Below the pieces are notes generated by a model. That model was not told the origin of the DNA. It saw only the letters and a list, made by a program, of their open reading frames with translations, and did not search any database. Below are positions 27,069 to 36,403 of a stretch of 64,000 bases of DNA, piece by piece (position 1 is the first letter of the stretch; each line of letters starts with the position of its first letter). The DNA comes from Anoxybacter fermentans (GTDB taxonomy: Bacteria; Bacillota; Halanaerobiia; DY22613). Made by a program: the position numbers and the translations under genes. The stretch is taken from positions 1,798,001 to 1,862,000 of the forward strand of contig NZ_CP016379.1 of the NCBI RefSeq assembly GCF_003991135.1. The letters are read 5' to 3'.

Positions 27069-27443
27069 TCATTCTACTTCTTCTTCTAAAAACCTACATA
27101 TTTCCACTGTATAACCATTTGGATCTTTAATAAAAAAATGATGAATTTTAAATCCACGATCTTCTTTTGGTGGTTCGGGAATGGTAATACCTGCTTTTAG
27201 TAACCTATTATACATCTCATTTACATGTATAGCAAGTAAAGTAATGATAGGATTTTTATTCTCTTTTACAACTGGCATATGAGAACAGAAACCCAACTTA
27301 CCACCACCGGGTACATTATAAATCCGTCGTGTCTTCAAGTCCTTGTAAAGGGTTAAACCAAGGATTTTACGGTAGAATTGATCAGTCTTCTCTAAATCAT
27401 TCGTACCATAAAAAGCAATTAAACCATCCCAGAACTGTTCCAT
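27069..27443 (-). CDS. VOC (glyoxalase/bleomycin-resistance) superfamily protein
   Basis: A 124-residue protein with the paired beta-alpha-beta-beta-beta units of the vicinal oxygen chelate fold. The first unit ends FYRKILGLTLYKD and the second has HHFFIKDPNGYTVEICRFLE, where the terminal Glu and a His are typical metal ligands. Members are glyoxalases, fosfomycin-resistance enzymes, dioxygenases or binding proteins. No specific substrate is indicated. The ATG has AAAGGAGG upstream. It is a single gene between the membrane-protein pseudogene and repeat R4. Confidence 0.88.
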   Translation of the reverse strand: MEQFWDGLIAFYGTNDLEKTDQFYRKILGLTLYKDLKTRRIYNVPGGGKLGFCSHMPVVKENKNPIITLLAIHVNEMYNRLLKAGITIPEPPKEDRGFKIHHFFIKDPNGYTVEICRFLEEEVE

Positions 27444-27528
27444 TTTATAAATCCTCCTTTTTTATGATAAGTTTTACTTCTCCAAAATTGGGTAAATATC
27501 CTGCTTTTTCTTCATAATTAGTAAATTA

Positions 27529-27652
27529 ACTGCAAAAAGCTAATTTTTCGCTCCAAAAGAAATTTTTCTAACCATCTAAAGCTCGATTTCAGACGAAATA
27601 AGGCTCCCTAATCAATGGGCCCTCCTGGCCCTTGATTAGCTCATCACATCCT
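27529..27652 (+). repeat. Dispersed palindromic element R4, left part (interrupted by IS110 element)
   Basis: Begins ACTGCAAAAAGCTAATTTTT and runs through the first apical hairpin (GGGCCCTCCTGGCCC) to CTCATCACATCCT, where the IS begins. Joined to 29627-29711 it restores a 209-bp element of normal length. Confidence 0.92.
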
Positions 27653-27800
27653 CGTATATAATTAAATTAAGCAAAGTTTTATAGCATAAAACCTTATAAA
27701 TCAAAGGTTTTCATGCTTCTAAAAATATTGTTAAAATTTTTGTTAAGGTAATTTTAAAACTAAATCTTTACAAATTAGGGTTCGTCCGGCATAATTCTCA

Positions 27801-27980
27801 ATAGGAATTAGGGGAAATACTACACATCCTTGTTGCACCTCTTTCAGGTGACTTCTTTCACAGATTGTATCCCCTACCCTGACAGGTACTTCTGACTCGC
27901 AGTTTGTTTCTTTGAATTCTAATTCTGGCGAGGTTGTTGAACTTGTCAGGGATGCCAGGACCCCTAATTCCCCTAATTCA
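27801..27980 (+). ncRNA. Predicted bridge RNA of the IS110 element
   Basis: Two internal-loop stem structures lie between the left end and the transposase. Loop 1: AGGGG-AA-ATAC (27810-27820) pairs with GTATCCCCT (27867-27875) and encloses CACATCCT (27823-27830), a CACCT/AGGTG hairpin, and TCACAG (27858-27863). Loop 2: CCCTGACAGGT (27877-27887) pairs with ACTTGTCAGGG (27941-27951) and encloses CGCAGT (27898-27903) and CGAG (27929-27932). GAATTAGGGGAA (27805-27816) can also pair with TTCCCCTAATTC (27968-27979). The loop 1 segments match the two target halves and the loop 2 segments match the two IS ends, as in the bridge RNAs known for IS621. Exact RNA ends are not determined. Confidence 0.8.
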
Positions 27981-28009
27981 ACAAAATACTTTCATAGGAG
28001 GTAATTACA

Positions 28010-29437
28010 TTGTCTAACAAACTCTTTGTCGGTATTGATGTAAGCTTAAAAGAAAACCAGTTGCAATGCCTGGATGCTGATGGTAATTTTATCAGTAAAT
28101 CAAAACGCTTTGCCAACAATTTGCCAGGCACTATGGATATGATCAACTATCTTAAATCTATCATGGACAAAGGAAATTTTGAATCACTCACCATTGGTAT
28201 GGAAGCTACATCTTCTTATTGGTTTCCCTTGTTCCATACTCTTGCTTCATCAAACGAACTTAAAAATTATTCTGTCGAAATACTGAGTCTTAATCCTAAA
28301 CTCATCAGTAATTTTCGTAAAGCTTATACTGACATGGATAAAAACGACCTTAAAGATTCTTTTGTCATTGCAGATCGCCTCCGTTTTGGCAGGTTGCCTG
28401 AATCACAAACAACTGATGCTAAATATCTAGCTCTACAACGCCTTACCAGATACCGCTTCTTTTTGTGCCAAACAAAAGCACAATTAAAAAATTATACCTG
28501 TTCACTCCTGTTTCTGACCTTCAGTGAATGGAATCGGGTTAAACCTTTTTCCGATATGTTTGGTACCACAGCCAAAAATCTATTGAAAAAATTCCACTCT
28601 GCAAAAAAATTGGCCGAAGTACCTATCAATGAACTTAAAAACATGCTTGCTTCGTCCAGCAAAAATCATTTCCGGGATATTGAACAAAAATCTATTCTGG
28701 TTAATCAAACTGCAAAACATTCATTCTCCATCCCTGACATCTTAGCTGAACAGATACACTTTATCATCAAACTAAACTTACAGCTATTGAATTTAATCGA
28801 ACAACATATAGACCGTTTAAATAAAAAAATCTCAAAATTAATGAAAAAATTTAAAAACCCTTTGCTCTCAATACCTGGTATTGGACCTGTTCTGGCTGCT
28901 GGTATAATTGCTGAAATTGGCGACATCTCCCGATTCCCTGGTCAGGCTCAACTGGCCAAATATGCTGGTCTTACCTGGAGAAAAATTCAATCAGGCAACT
29001 TCACTGGCGATCTTACTCCCTTGACCAGAACTGGAAACGCTTATCTTCGCTATTACTTCATTCAAGCTGCCCAATCGATGATAAAACATAATTCTGAGTA
29101 TCGTGAATATTATAAACGCAAGTTTAAAGAAACATCTCGCCATCCACATAAAAGAGCATTGACACTTACAGCTCGCAAACTAGTACGTTTAGTTTATGCT
29201 CTATTATCCAAAAACCAACTCTACCTTTCGCCAGAGGAAAGAAAAAAGCATAAACTTAGACAAAAGGAGGTGATTGAAAATCAGACTCCTGAAATAGTAG
29301 AAGAAAAATCCAAAAAAATACCTGTCGCAGCACAGAAAAACTCAACAAAAAAAGTGAAGACACTAGGTGTTGCTGCAAAATACACACGAACTCAGCCAAA
29401 GCTGGAACACGCATTAGTTTACGCAGTCAACACGTAG
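28010..29437 (+). CDS. IS110-family transposase (DEDD recombinase)
   Basis: A 475-residue recombinase. The RuvC-like DEDD domain shows VGIDVSLKENQ (D10), MEATSSYW (E65) and KNDLKDS (D113, D116). A coiled-coil middle follows. The C-terminal transposase domain has LLSIPGIGPVLAAGIIAEIG (about 285-304) and SGNFTGDLTPLTRTGNAYLR with the likely catalytic serine S328. A lysine-rich tail of about 60 residues extends beyond the usual end. The start is a TTG at 28010 with GGAGGT 7 bases upstream. IS110 recombinases work with a structured RNA that selects donor and target, and that RNA is predicted just upstream. All catalytic residues appear intact. Confidence 0.96.
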   Translation: MSNKLFVGIDVSLKENQLQCLDADGNFISKSKRFANNLPGTMDMINYLKSIMDKGNFESLTIGMEATSSYWFPLFHTLASSNELKNYSVEILSLNPKLISNFRKAYTDMDKNDLKDSFVIADRLRFGRLPESQTTDAKYLALQRLTRYRFFLCQTKAQLKNYTCSLLFLTFSEWNRVKPFSDMFGTTAKNLLKKFHSAKKLAEVPINELKNMLASSSKNHFRDIEQKSILVNQTAKHSFSIPDILAEQIHFIIKLNLQLLNLIEQHIDRLNKKISKLMKKFKNPLLSIPGIGPVLAAGIIAEIGDISRFPGQAQLAKYAGLTWRKIQSGNFTGDLTPLTRTGNAYLRYYFIQAAQSMIKHNSEYREYYKRKFKETSRHPHKRALTLTARKLVRLVYALLSKNQLYLSPEERKKHKLRQKEVIENQTPEIVEEKSKKIPVAAQKNSTKKVKTLGVAAKYTRTQPKLEHALVYAVNT

Positions 29438-29489
29438 GTCTTCACTTACCTTAAAAATAACATTTTTTAGGTAAGTAGTCAAGACCTAC
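29434..29489 (+). other. Long hairpin spanning the transposase stop codon
   Basis: GTAGGTCTT and CTTACCT pair with AGGTAAG and AAGACCTAC. The stop codon lies in the 5' arm. It could end the transcript or shield the IS from readthrough; no strong T run follows. Confidence 0.55.
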
Positions 29490-29624
29490 GAAGACTTTTC
29501 AGACTAAAATTTTATTAACTCAGGTGGCTGAGAATATTGTGTTATTGGTGTGGCAAAATATATTATTTAAGGATAATATTTCTTTTGAATTTTTTCTCAA
29601 TTACCTCTTGACTTTCACCGCAGT

Positions 29625-29711
29625 CTGTGATGAAGCCTTATTTCGACTGAAATCTCACTAAGATGGTTTAGCGAAAAATTTTAATAGCGCTCAAAATTGG
29701 CTTTTTGAAGT
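29625..29711 (+). repeat. Dispersed palindromic element R4, right part
   Basis: Starts CTGTGATGAAGCC after the IS and ends CTTTTTGAAGT. The final GCAGT has become GAAGT. It is the second half of the copy begun at 27529. The following 140 bases hold only a short fragment of another element end (ACTGCAAAAAGTATAATTTT, 29826-29845) and a small CTTCGGG-containing repeat. Confidence 0.92.
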
Positions 29712-29854
29712 TTAATCATATTGTTATATACAACCTGCGAAACATATAATTTCTAAACATGAACAAAATGCTCTTCGGGTACTTTATTGTACTTAGTAAT
29801 CTTTCTGACTACAGTCTTTCTTTTTACTGCAAAAAGTATAATTTTCTAAACACT

Positions 29855-29886
29855 AAAAAAGAGCTGCCTACACTAAGCAGCTCTCT
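29855..29886 (-). terminator. Terminator of lonB-lonA-engB
   Basis: GAGCTGC/GCAGCTC stem with TTTTTT following on the minus strand, just after the engB stop. Confidence 0.88.
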
Positions 29887-29894
29887 TTAGGTTA

Positions 29895-30476
29895 TCATAT
29901 ATACTCTTTTATAAACTTCCATACCTCATCTTTCCCCTCCCCTGTCTGAGCAGAGAAGAAGGTGAAGGGTTGGTTTTCAGGTAGATTAAGGGTTTTAAAG
30001 ATCAAATCTTTAGCAGGTTTACGTTTACCACGGGAAACCTTATCCGCCTTAGTTGCAACTACTAGAGCAGGTATTTTCATCTCTTTAAGCCAGTTATACA
30101 TCATCTGGTCATCTTCCGTAGGTTTATGACGTGCATCTACCAATTGAATTACCGCAGACAGATTGGAGCGATTATACAAATAATGTTCAATCATCTCGCC
30201 CCATTTCTTTTTAACCTCAAGTGGAACTTTGGCAAAACCATATCCGGGAAGATCAACAAAATAGAAGTAATCATCCATCTTATAAAAGTTGATGGTCTGA
30301 GTCCGTCCGGGTTGTGAACTGGTCCTGGCCAGTTTTTTCCGGTTAATAAGTTTATTAATCAACGAAGATTTACCAACATTAGACCTCCCTACAAGAGCTA
30401 TCTCTTTTAACTGATGTTTAGGATAATTTTTTTCAATGACAGCAGAACATACAAATTCAGGGTTATGAATTTTCAT
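29895..30476 (-). CDS. engB: Ribosome biogenesis GTP-binding protein EngB/YsxC
   Basis: A 193-residue GTPase needed for assembly of the 50S subunit. G1 is [15 protein letters not shown] (about 24-38), with G3 [11 protein letters not shown]4 TKAD and G5 [11 protein letters not shown]. Length and motifs are normal for the family. The frame opens with a GTG three codons earlier, but the ATG at 30476 (MKIHNPEF) matches the family start and has GGGGTG six bases upstream. It overlaps lonA by 14 bases, and the lonB-lonA-engB order is the same as in Bacillus, which suggests co-transcription and translational coupling. Confidence 0.96.
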   Translation of the reverse strand: MKIHNPEFVCSAVIEKNYPKHQLKEIALVGRSNVGKSSLINKLINRKKLARTSSQPGRTQTINFYKMDDYFYFVDLPGYGFAKVPLEVKKKWGEMIEHYLYNRSNLSAVIQLVDARHKPTEDDQMMYNWLKEMKIPALVVATKADKVSRGKRKPAKDLIFKTLNLPENQPFTFFSAQTGEGKDEVWKFIKEYI

Positions 30477-32886
30477 CCTCCTCACCCCATTTCAATGCTA
30501 CTTCTAAAACTTGATCCATATGATCAACTAAGAAAAACTCCAATTCCCGTCTAACCTGTTTAGGGATCTCTTCTAAGTTACGTTCATTCTCCCGCGGTAA
30601 AATAATTTTTTTAATACCTGCTCGATGAGCTGCCAGTACTTTAGTCTTAATTCCACCTACAGCTAAAACACGTCCCCGCAGAGTGATCTCCCCTGTCATG
30701 GCCACATCTCCCCTGACAGGACGGTTACTTAATGCAGAAATAATAGCTGTTGTCATGGTAATGCCTGCAGATGGGCCATCTTTAGGTACTGCCCCCTCAG
30801 GCACGTGAATATGCAAATCAAATTTTTTATAAAAATCTTTCGGCAAACCGAGTTCTTTACGTCTGGCCCGGACATAACTTAATGCAGCCCTCGCAGATTC
30901 CTTCATTACATCTCCCATTTGACCGGTTAAAGTTAAGTCTCCCTTACCTTCAACAACAGCCACTTCAATATCCAGAATATCGCCACCTACTTCAGTATAA
31001 GCCATTCCGGTGGCAACACCTACTCTATCTTCATTCTCGCTCCGACCATAACGATATCTGGGTACACCTAAATATTTTCTCAAATTCTGAGCAGTAATCC
31101 GGCTTAAAGTCTCTTTACCAGCAACCACATCTTTTGCAACTTTTCTACAAATAGCAGCAATCTTACGTTCCAGATTACGTACCCCAGCTTCCCGGGTATA
31201 CTCTTGAATTATCAGTTTAATAGCAGAATCAGAAATAGAAATGTTCTTTTCACTTAAGCCATGTTCCTTCATCTGTTTTGGAATCAAATGGCGCTTGGCA
31301 ATCTGAATTTTTTCTTCATCTGTATAGCCGGGAATCTCCAGTACTTCCATTCTATCTAATAATGGTCTTGGAATGGTATGAGCAACATTGGCAGTTGTAA
31401 TAAACATTACTTGACTTAAGTCAAATGGTACTTCTAAATAATGATCGGTAAATGCATTATTTTGCTCAGGATCCAATACCTCTAAAAGTGCTGCAGCCGG
31501 ATCCCCTCTAAAATCCGAACTCATTTTATCAATTTCATCCAATAAAAAGACTGGATTTTTAGTTCCTGCTTCACGCATAGCATTGATAACCCTACCGGGG
31601 CGTGCTCCAATATAGGTACGTCGATGACCCCGAATTTCAGCTTCATCCCTGACACCTCCCAGGGATAGACGGACAAATTCTCGATTAACAGCACGGGCTA
31701 TAGAACGTCCCAATGAAGTCTTACCAACTCCGGGAGCACCTATAAGACAGAGAATTGGACTTTTTAATTTCGGTGAAAGTTTTCGGACAGCCAGATATTC
31801 TAAAATTCTCTCTTTTACTTCTTTTAAACCATAATGATCTTCATCCAAAATCTTTTTAGCTCGTTTTAAATCCAATTCTTCATCGGAATACTTATTCCAG
31901 GGTAAATCTAGTAATGTATCCAGATAAGTCCGAATCACTGCAGCTTCAGCAGCATGAGAAGGCATATATTCCAGTCTGTCTACTTCCTTTAAAGCTTTTG
32001 TCTTAACTTCATCAGGTAATCCTAATTCCTCAATTTTTGTTCTATATTCCTCAATCTCAGTTTCCTCATCTCCGGTACCCAATTCTTCTTTAATAGCTTT
32101 TAATTGCTCTTTTAGATAATACTCCTTTTGAGTTTTCTCTACCTGTTTTCTTACTCGATTATGAATCTTCTGTTCAACTTCCAAAATTTCTATTTCTCGA
32201 CCCAGAATATTATATAATTTCTCCAAACGCTCCTGAGGATCAATAGATTCCAAAAGCTCTTGCTGATCTTTTAACTTAAGAGTTATATGAGATACGATAA
32301 TATCAGCTAGTCGTCCAGGCTGTTCCACATTAACCACGGTAGTCATAATTTCAGGCGGAATCCGCCGACTTACCTTAATATAAGTTTCAAACTGAGTAAG
32401 AACAGCCCGCATCAAAGCCGTTACCTCTGTACCTTTTGGCTCCTCTTCAGGGAAAATTTCATATGTAACCCGGTAATAAGGGTCCATTTGAACAAATTCT
32501 TTTATTCGACCTCTCTCTAATCCTTCTACTATAATTTTTAAGGTTCCATCAGGTAATTTGACCAATTGTTTAATTTCAGCCAGTGTACCGACAGAAAATA
32601 AATCATCCACATCAGGATCTTCTGCATCTTCTACCTTCTGGGCCACCAGAAAAATCCGCTTTTCCTCCATCATTGCTTCTTCTAAAGCAGCTATAGATTT
32701 TTCACGCCCTACTAATAAAGGCAGTACCATATGTGGAAATACGACCAATCCTCTTAAACAGAGAACAGGAAGTACTTTCTTTTCAACTTCATTTTCATTT
32801 CCATATTCTTGATCATTAACTTCCTCTTCCAGAGAAATATTTACTATATCATTATCCTCTACATTATATGGACGATTTTCCGTCAT
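30463..32886 (-). CDS. lon: ATP-dependent protease La (LonA)
   Basis: An 807-residue cytoplasmic protease that degrades damaged and regulatory proteins. It has the LON substrate-binding N-domain (about 38-240), a coiled coil, the AAA+ domain with Walker A GAPGVGKT (383-390), Walker [11 protein letters not shown], and the C-terminal protease domain with the catalytic dyad S706 (KDGPSAGIT) and K749 ([10 protein letters not shown]). All are intact. ATG at 32886 has GGAGGTG upstream. It follows lonB by 143 bases, which contain a hairpin at 32989-33016. I saw no CIRCE operator. Confidence 0.98.
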   Translation of the reverse strand: MTENRPYNVEDNDIVNISLEEEVNDQEYGNENEVEKKVLPVLCLRGLVVFPHMVLPLLVGREKSIAALEEAMMEEKRIFLVAQKVEDAEDPDVDDLFSVGTLAEIKQLVKLPDGTLKIIVEGLERGRIKEFVQMDPYYRVTYEIFPEEEPKGTEVTALMRAVLTQFETYIKVSRRIPPEIMTTVVNVEQPGRLADIIVSHITLKLKDQQELLESIDPQERLEKLYNILGREIEILEVEQKIHNRVRKQVEKTQKEYYLKEQLKAIKEELGTGDEETEIEEYRTKIEELGLPDEVKTKALKEVDRLEYMPSHAAEAAVIRTYLDTLLDLPWNKYSDEELDLKRAKKILDEDHYGLKEVKERILEYLAVRKLSPKLKSPILCLIGAPGVGKTSLGRSIARAVNREFVRLSLGGVRDEAEIRGHRRTYIGARPGRVINAMREAGTKNPVFLLDEIDKMSSDFRGDPAAALLEVLDPEQNNAFTDHYLEVPFDLSQVMFITTANVAHTIPRPLLDRMEVLEIPGYTDEEKIQIAKRHLIPKQMKEHGLSEKNISISDSAIKLIIQEYTREAGVRNLERKIAAICRKVAKDVVAGKETLSRITAQNLRKYLGVPRYRYGRSENEDRVGVATGMAYTEVGGDILDIEVAVVEGKGDLTLTGQMGDVMKESARAALSYVRARRKELGLPKDFYKKFDLHIHVPEGAVPKDGPSAGITMTTAIISALSNRPVRGDVAMTGEITLRGRVLAVGGIKTKVLAAHRAGIKKIILPRENERNLEEIPKQVRRELEFFLVDHMDQVLEVALKWGEEDENS

Positions 32887-32988
32887 AACTCTTCACCTCC
32901 ACTAGATCACGATATTTGCACCATCTCTCATACTTATGTTAATTCTCGTAATCTGGCATAATTCCTGCAGATATATTAAACTTAAATA

Positions 32989-33016
32989 ACGCCCTTTTCA
33001 AACTTAAAAAGGGCGT
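32989..33016 (-). terminator. Hairpin between lonB and lonA, possible weak terminator
   Basis: ACGCCCTTTT pairs with AAAAGGGCGT; only TTATTT follows, so termination is probably partial. Confidence 0.55.
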
Positions 33017-33029
33017 ATAGCTTAAAACT

Positions 33030-34721
33030 TTAAATCGTAGTAACCCCAGAAGAAGTTTGAGAGGCAGAAAGGAATTGAATACCTTCTTTTATAAAGTTAA
33101 TGTTAGATTTCTTTTTGACCAGAGCATGTTGTAAGACTTCTTCTAAATTTGAAACAGGAACAATTTCAATATCATCAATTTTTTTGAAAATCTCTTGCCA
33201 ATTTTCCTGTGGAATAATAACCTTTCTGGCTCCTGCACGCCTCGCAGCTTCAATCTTGGCTACTATACCACCAACGGGCTTAACCAACCCCCGGATGGAA
33301 ACTTCCCCTGTCATTGCAACATAATTATCAACAGGTATTCCAGTTATAGCTGAATAAATAGCTGTTGCAATAGTCACACCAGCAGAAGGCCCATCTATGG
33401 GAATTCCACCTGGAAAATTGACATGGATATCATATTCCCGTGGGTCAATCTCCATATACCGTCGGAGCAAGGTAACGACATTTTCCACAGAACCACGGGC
33501 CATACTCTGACGTTTAACGGTCCGTCCTGGCCCACCCATCTCTTCTTCATCAATTACACCAGTTACCTTAATCTCCCCTCGACCATCACGAACTTTTATT
33601 GCTGAGACTTCGATCTCAATTAAAATTCCTATATTTGGACCTGTAACAGCCAAACCATTGGCATATCCCACCTGGGGCTCATCTGGCACTCGTTTATCAG
33701 GCCGGGGATTATATTGACCGCTGTTTATTACCCGTTCAATATCTTCAACTCTTATCTCATCCCGTTTTTCTTCCAAAGCCAATCCTCCGGCAATCTGAAT
33801 CATGTTTACAGCTTCCCGGCCATTGTTAGCATATTTCATCACTACCTGGACAGCTTCTTCCCGAATCTTAAATTCCATCTTTTTAGCAGCATTTCTGGCA
33901 ATAATCCCGATCTCTTCAGGAACTAAAGCCCGGAAATAAATCTCCAGACAGCGGCTGCGGATGGCAGGAGGTAATTCATGTGGCATACGGGTCGTAGCTC
34001 CTACCAGACGAAAATCTGCAGGTAGTCCCTTTTGAAATATTTCATGAATATGCTGTGGAACATTTGGATCTTCTTCATTATAATAAGCGCTCTCTAAAAA
34101 TACTTTACGATCTTCAAGAACCTTAAGAAGTTTGTTCATCTGAATTGGATGAAGTTCACCAATCTCATCAATAAATAATATCCCTCCATGAGCTTTTGTT
34201 ACAGCTCCAGGTTTGGGTTGGGGAATACCCGCAACTCCCATAGCACCGGCTCCCTGATAAATAGGGTCGTGAACAGAACCAATCAAAGGATCAGCAATAC
34301 CCCGCTCATCAAATCTTGCTGTTGTAGCATCTATCTCAACAAATTTAGATTCCTCATTAAAAGGAGAGCGAGGATTTTTTTTTGCTTCCTCCAATACAGC
34401 TCTAGCCGCTGCCGTCTTACCAACTCCTGGAGGACCATAGATCAACACATGCTGGGGATTAGGGCCACATAGGGCCGCTTTTAAGGCACTAATTCCTTCT
34501 TTTTGACCAATAATCTCATCTAAACTGGAAGGCCGGGTTTTTTCAGAAAGAGGCTCAGTTAAAGATAGACGTTGTAAGCGCCTCAATTTCTCCATTTCTT
34601 TTCTAGATTCTTTTTGTACTGCCACTTTGGTCCCCTGTTGTGACTTAAGTAAATTCCAGAAATAGAGGCCAATGACAATGACAAAGAAAAACTGAACCAA
34701 ACCGAACAGGCTATAATTCAT
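33030..34721 (-). CDS. lonB: Membrane-anchored Lon-family protease LonB
   Basis: A 563-residue protein with an N-terminal membrane span (about 6-24, LFGLVQFFFVIVIGLYFW) instead of a LON substrate domain. The AAA+ domain has IYGPPGVGKTAAARAVL (about 94-110) and ILFIDEIGEL. The C-terminal Lon protease domain has IDGPSAGVTIATAI (catalytic serine) and a conserved lysine in PVGGIVAKIEAARRAG. In Bacillus LonB is a forespore-associated protease. Here it lies upstream of lonA and engB, as in Bacillus. The presence of lonB fits a spore-forming ancestry, although some non-sporulating relatives keep it. Confidence 0.95.
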   Translation of the reverse strand: MNYSLFGLVQFFFVIVIGLYFWNLLKSQQGTKVAVQKESRKEMEKLRRLQRLSLTEPLSEKTRPSSLDEIIGQKEGISALKAALCGPNPQHVLIYGPPGVGKTAAARAVLEEAKKNPRSPFNEESKFVEIDATTARFDERGIADPLIGSVHDPIYQGAGAMGVAGIPQPKPGAVTKAHGGILFIDEIGELHPIQMNKLLKVLEDRKVFLESAYYNEEDPNVPQHIHEIFQKGLPADFRLVGATTRMPHELPPAIRSRCLEIYFRALVPEEIGIIARNAAKKMEFKIREEAVQVVMKYANNGREAVNMIQIAGGLALEEKRDEIRVEDIERVINSGQYNPRPDKRVPDEPQVGYANGLAVTGPNIGILIEIEVSAIKVRDGRGEIKVTGVIDEEEMGGPGRTVKRQSMARGSVENVVTLLRRYMEIDPREYDIHVNFPGGIPIDGPSAGVTIATAIYSAITGIPVDNYVAMTGEVSIRGLVKPVGGIVAKIEAARRAGARKVIIPQENWQEIFKKIDDIEIVPVSNLEEVLQHALVKKKSNINFIKEGIQFLSASQTSSGVTTI

Positions 34722-34894
34722 TCAATGTACCTCCTTAAACCTCAATCTAAAAATAGTATAACCTGCTCGGAGTTCAGTAATCCTTGATTTTAAAAAACAT
34801 TTCTGGAAAATTAATTGACTTATTTAGCTTATCATACTTTTTTTGGAATTTCAACTCCCCAAATTTCTTAATTTTTAATATTATGTTTTTAATA

Positions 34895-34964
34895 TAAAAA
34901 GCTAATTTTTTATTTTAAAAGAAATTTTTCTAACTATCTAAAGTTTAATTTTAATAAAATATGA
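34895..34964 (+). repeat. Degenerate left arm of the palindromic element
   Basis: AAAAAGCTAATTTTTT followed by an AT-drifted version of the left arm (GAAATTTTTCTAACTATCTAAA). The right arm is absent. It lies just downstream of the GT4 terminator in the lonB upstream region; nothing else was found in 34722-35037. Confidence 0.6.
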
Positions 34965-34965
34965 A

Positions 34966-35006
34966 AATCTGACCCCTTATCTTCCTTGAAGATAAAGGAC
35001 CAGATT
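34966..35006 (-). terminator. Terminator of the phosphorylase-GT4 operon
   Basis: A 19-bp imperfect stem: AATCTGGTCCTTTATCTTC pairs with GAAGATAAGGGGTCAGATT (G-U pairs and one mismatch region), followed by TTCATATTTT. Confidence 0.7.
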
Positions 35007-35037
35007 TTGACTTTCATTCGTTTAACCTTTTAATAAT

Positions 35038-36381
35038 TTACTTTATATTAGTTAATAATTCTTTTAATAAGTTTCCAAGTACCTGATAGGAATAATATTT
35101 TTTACCCAACAAAAAATTTTCTTCTACCATCTTCTGACGTACTTTTCTATCCTTTAAACAGCGGATTGACTCTGTCGCTGCCTGGCTAATCTTTTCTGGC
35201 GAAACTTGAACCAGACCATTTTCCCGCCGTCTATAGGTATCACCAAGGGAGATAGTGATAAACCCTTTTTCCACTATATCACTTTTATAGACCGGGTACT
35301 CATAAATTACCATTGGTTTACGAGCAAAGAGACCTTCCAGGAATTGATTTCCCCATCCCTCTAAAATACTGGGATAAGTAATCAGGTCAGCAATAGCATA
35401 GGCATCCCAAAGGGAATAAAATTTTTTCTCTCCGACTACTTTACGGCTAGCTTCAATTACTGGGTTGATCCACTTTATCTCAACCCCTTTTTCTTCTGCC
35501 AATTGCTTCAATAAATCAATATATCTTTTATCCGCTTCAATTAATCCAGCCATCACCAAAATAATTCGACTCTCATCTGTAAAATTCCGTCCATCATAAA
35601 GAGGTCCTTCTAACTCTGAGCGACGTTTTACTAACTCGCCTACCACCTCGATGGCTAACTCAATGGCTTTCCGTTCCGCAACCCGTGTAGCTTGTAAAAT
35701 TACCAGATCAGAATCTTTTATCCCAATACTTGTCCGTAAATCCTGATTATAATCATCAACTTCCCATAAAGGCTGGTCAAAATCAAAAACATTGGGTATA
35801 ACTGTCGACTCCAACAACGTTCGTTTTTTTAATTCCATCTGGGCCAGTTTATTGATCACCACATGCTTAACCCGCGGATCCTTAGGCGGAAAATACTGAT
35901 TCAGAATCTCTTTTACAAAACTACAGGTTGGCTTACTATATCGTTCCCTTTCCCAATAAAAATCATGATGGTGGGCAATGCATGGCAAGTCAAGTTTTTC
36001 CATTACTCTAGTAAAAGCTATCCCCGCTGGTAATCCCCAACCTAAAGACCAGATATTGTTTGGAATAAGAAGTTCAATTCCATATTCTAAAATCGCCTTT
36101 TTAAGCTTCTCTTCTATCCTTTCAGCAAAAATCAGAATATCTTTTAGAAACTCTTCTTCATTTGCATAATCCTTGATTTCATCAAATCCATTGATAACAA
36201 ATTTCTTATTTTCAGGATGTAAATAATATAATTCTGGAATATAAATCTCACCATAATCAGGATTTCCGGAAATGTAATAAACCTGATGGCCTAATTCTTC
36301 TAATACTTTCCGCCATTTTTCCATCTCCAATGATACTCCATCGGTTTCTCCGACTCGAAAATGTGCTAAGCCTATTTTCAT
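35038..36381 (-). CDS. GT4-family glycosyltransferase (possible mannosylglucosylglycerate synthase)
   Basis: A 447-residue GT-B glycosyltransferase. The N-domain begins MKIGLAHFRVGETDGVSLEM, with HHHDFYWERERY near 145. The C-domain has the nucleotide-sugar motif YPSILEGWGNQFLEGL, with the EX7E-type glutamates around residues 350-358. The next gene upstream in the same operon is a GH13 phosphorylase of the sucrose/glucosylglycerate type. This pairing and the N-terminus recall enzymes that make or use glucosylglycerate-type compatible solutes such as mannosylglucosylglycerate, but the substrate call is tentative. The start lies 22 bases after the phosphorylase stop. Confidence 0.8.
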   Translation of the reverse strand: MKIGLAHFRVGETDGVSLEMEKWRKVLEELGHQVYYISGNPDYGEIYIPELYYLHPENKKFVINGFDEIKDYANEEEFLKDILIFAERIEEKLKKAILEYGIELLIPNNIWSLGWGLPAGIAFTRVMEKLDLPCIAHHHDFYWERERYSKPTCSFVKEILNQYFPPKDPRVKHVVINKLAQMELKKRTLLESTVIPNVFDFDQPLWEVDDYNQDLRTSIGIKDSDLVILQATRVAERKAIELAIEVVGELVKRRSELEGPLYDGRNFTDESRIILVMAGLIEADKRYIDLLKQLAEEKGVEIKWINPVIEASRKVVGEKKFYSLWDAYAIADLITYPSILEGWGNQFLEGLFARKPMVIYEYPVYKSDIVEKGFITISLGDTYRRRENGLVQVSPEKISQAATESIRCLKDRKVRQKMVEENFLLGKKYYSYQVLGNLLKELLTNIK

Positions 36382-36403
36382 ACTAGATCCTCCTCAATTT
36401 TAA

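Larger units (their letters stand above)
27651..29626 (+). mobile_element. IS110-family insertion sequence
   Basis: The interrupted repeat fixes the ends: ATCACATC-CT on the left (27651-27652) and CT-GTGATGA on the right (29625-29626). The element is 1974 bases plus one extra CT, with no terminal inverted repeats, as usual for IS110. It contains one transposase gene. The left 357 bases are non-coding, holding a subterminal hairpin (27684-27716, GCATAAAACCTT with AAGGTTTTCATGC) and a bridge-RNA-like structure. The 3' end has a 56-base hairpin across the stop codon. Because the transposase is intact and both ends are present, it may be active. Confidence 0.92.

Noticed and set aside
27653-27800. 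Second small gene in the left non-coding part of the IS
   Set aside because: No frame with a ribosome site; the sequence is AT-rich with a subterminal hairpin typical of IS ends.
28705-28926. Antisense frame within the transposase gene
   Set aside because: Shadow of the intact transposase coding frame.
32887-33029. CIRCE or other heat-shock operator between lonB and lonA
   Set aside because: The only inverted repeat is the ACGCCCTTTT hairpin, which does not match CIRCE.
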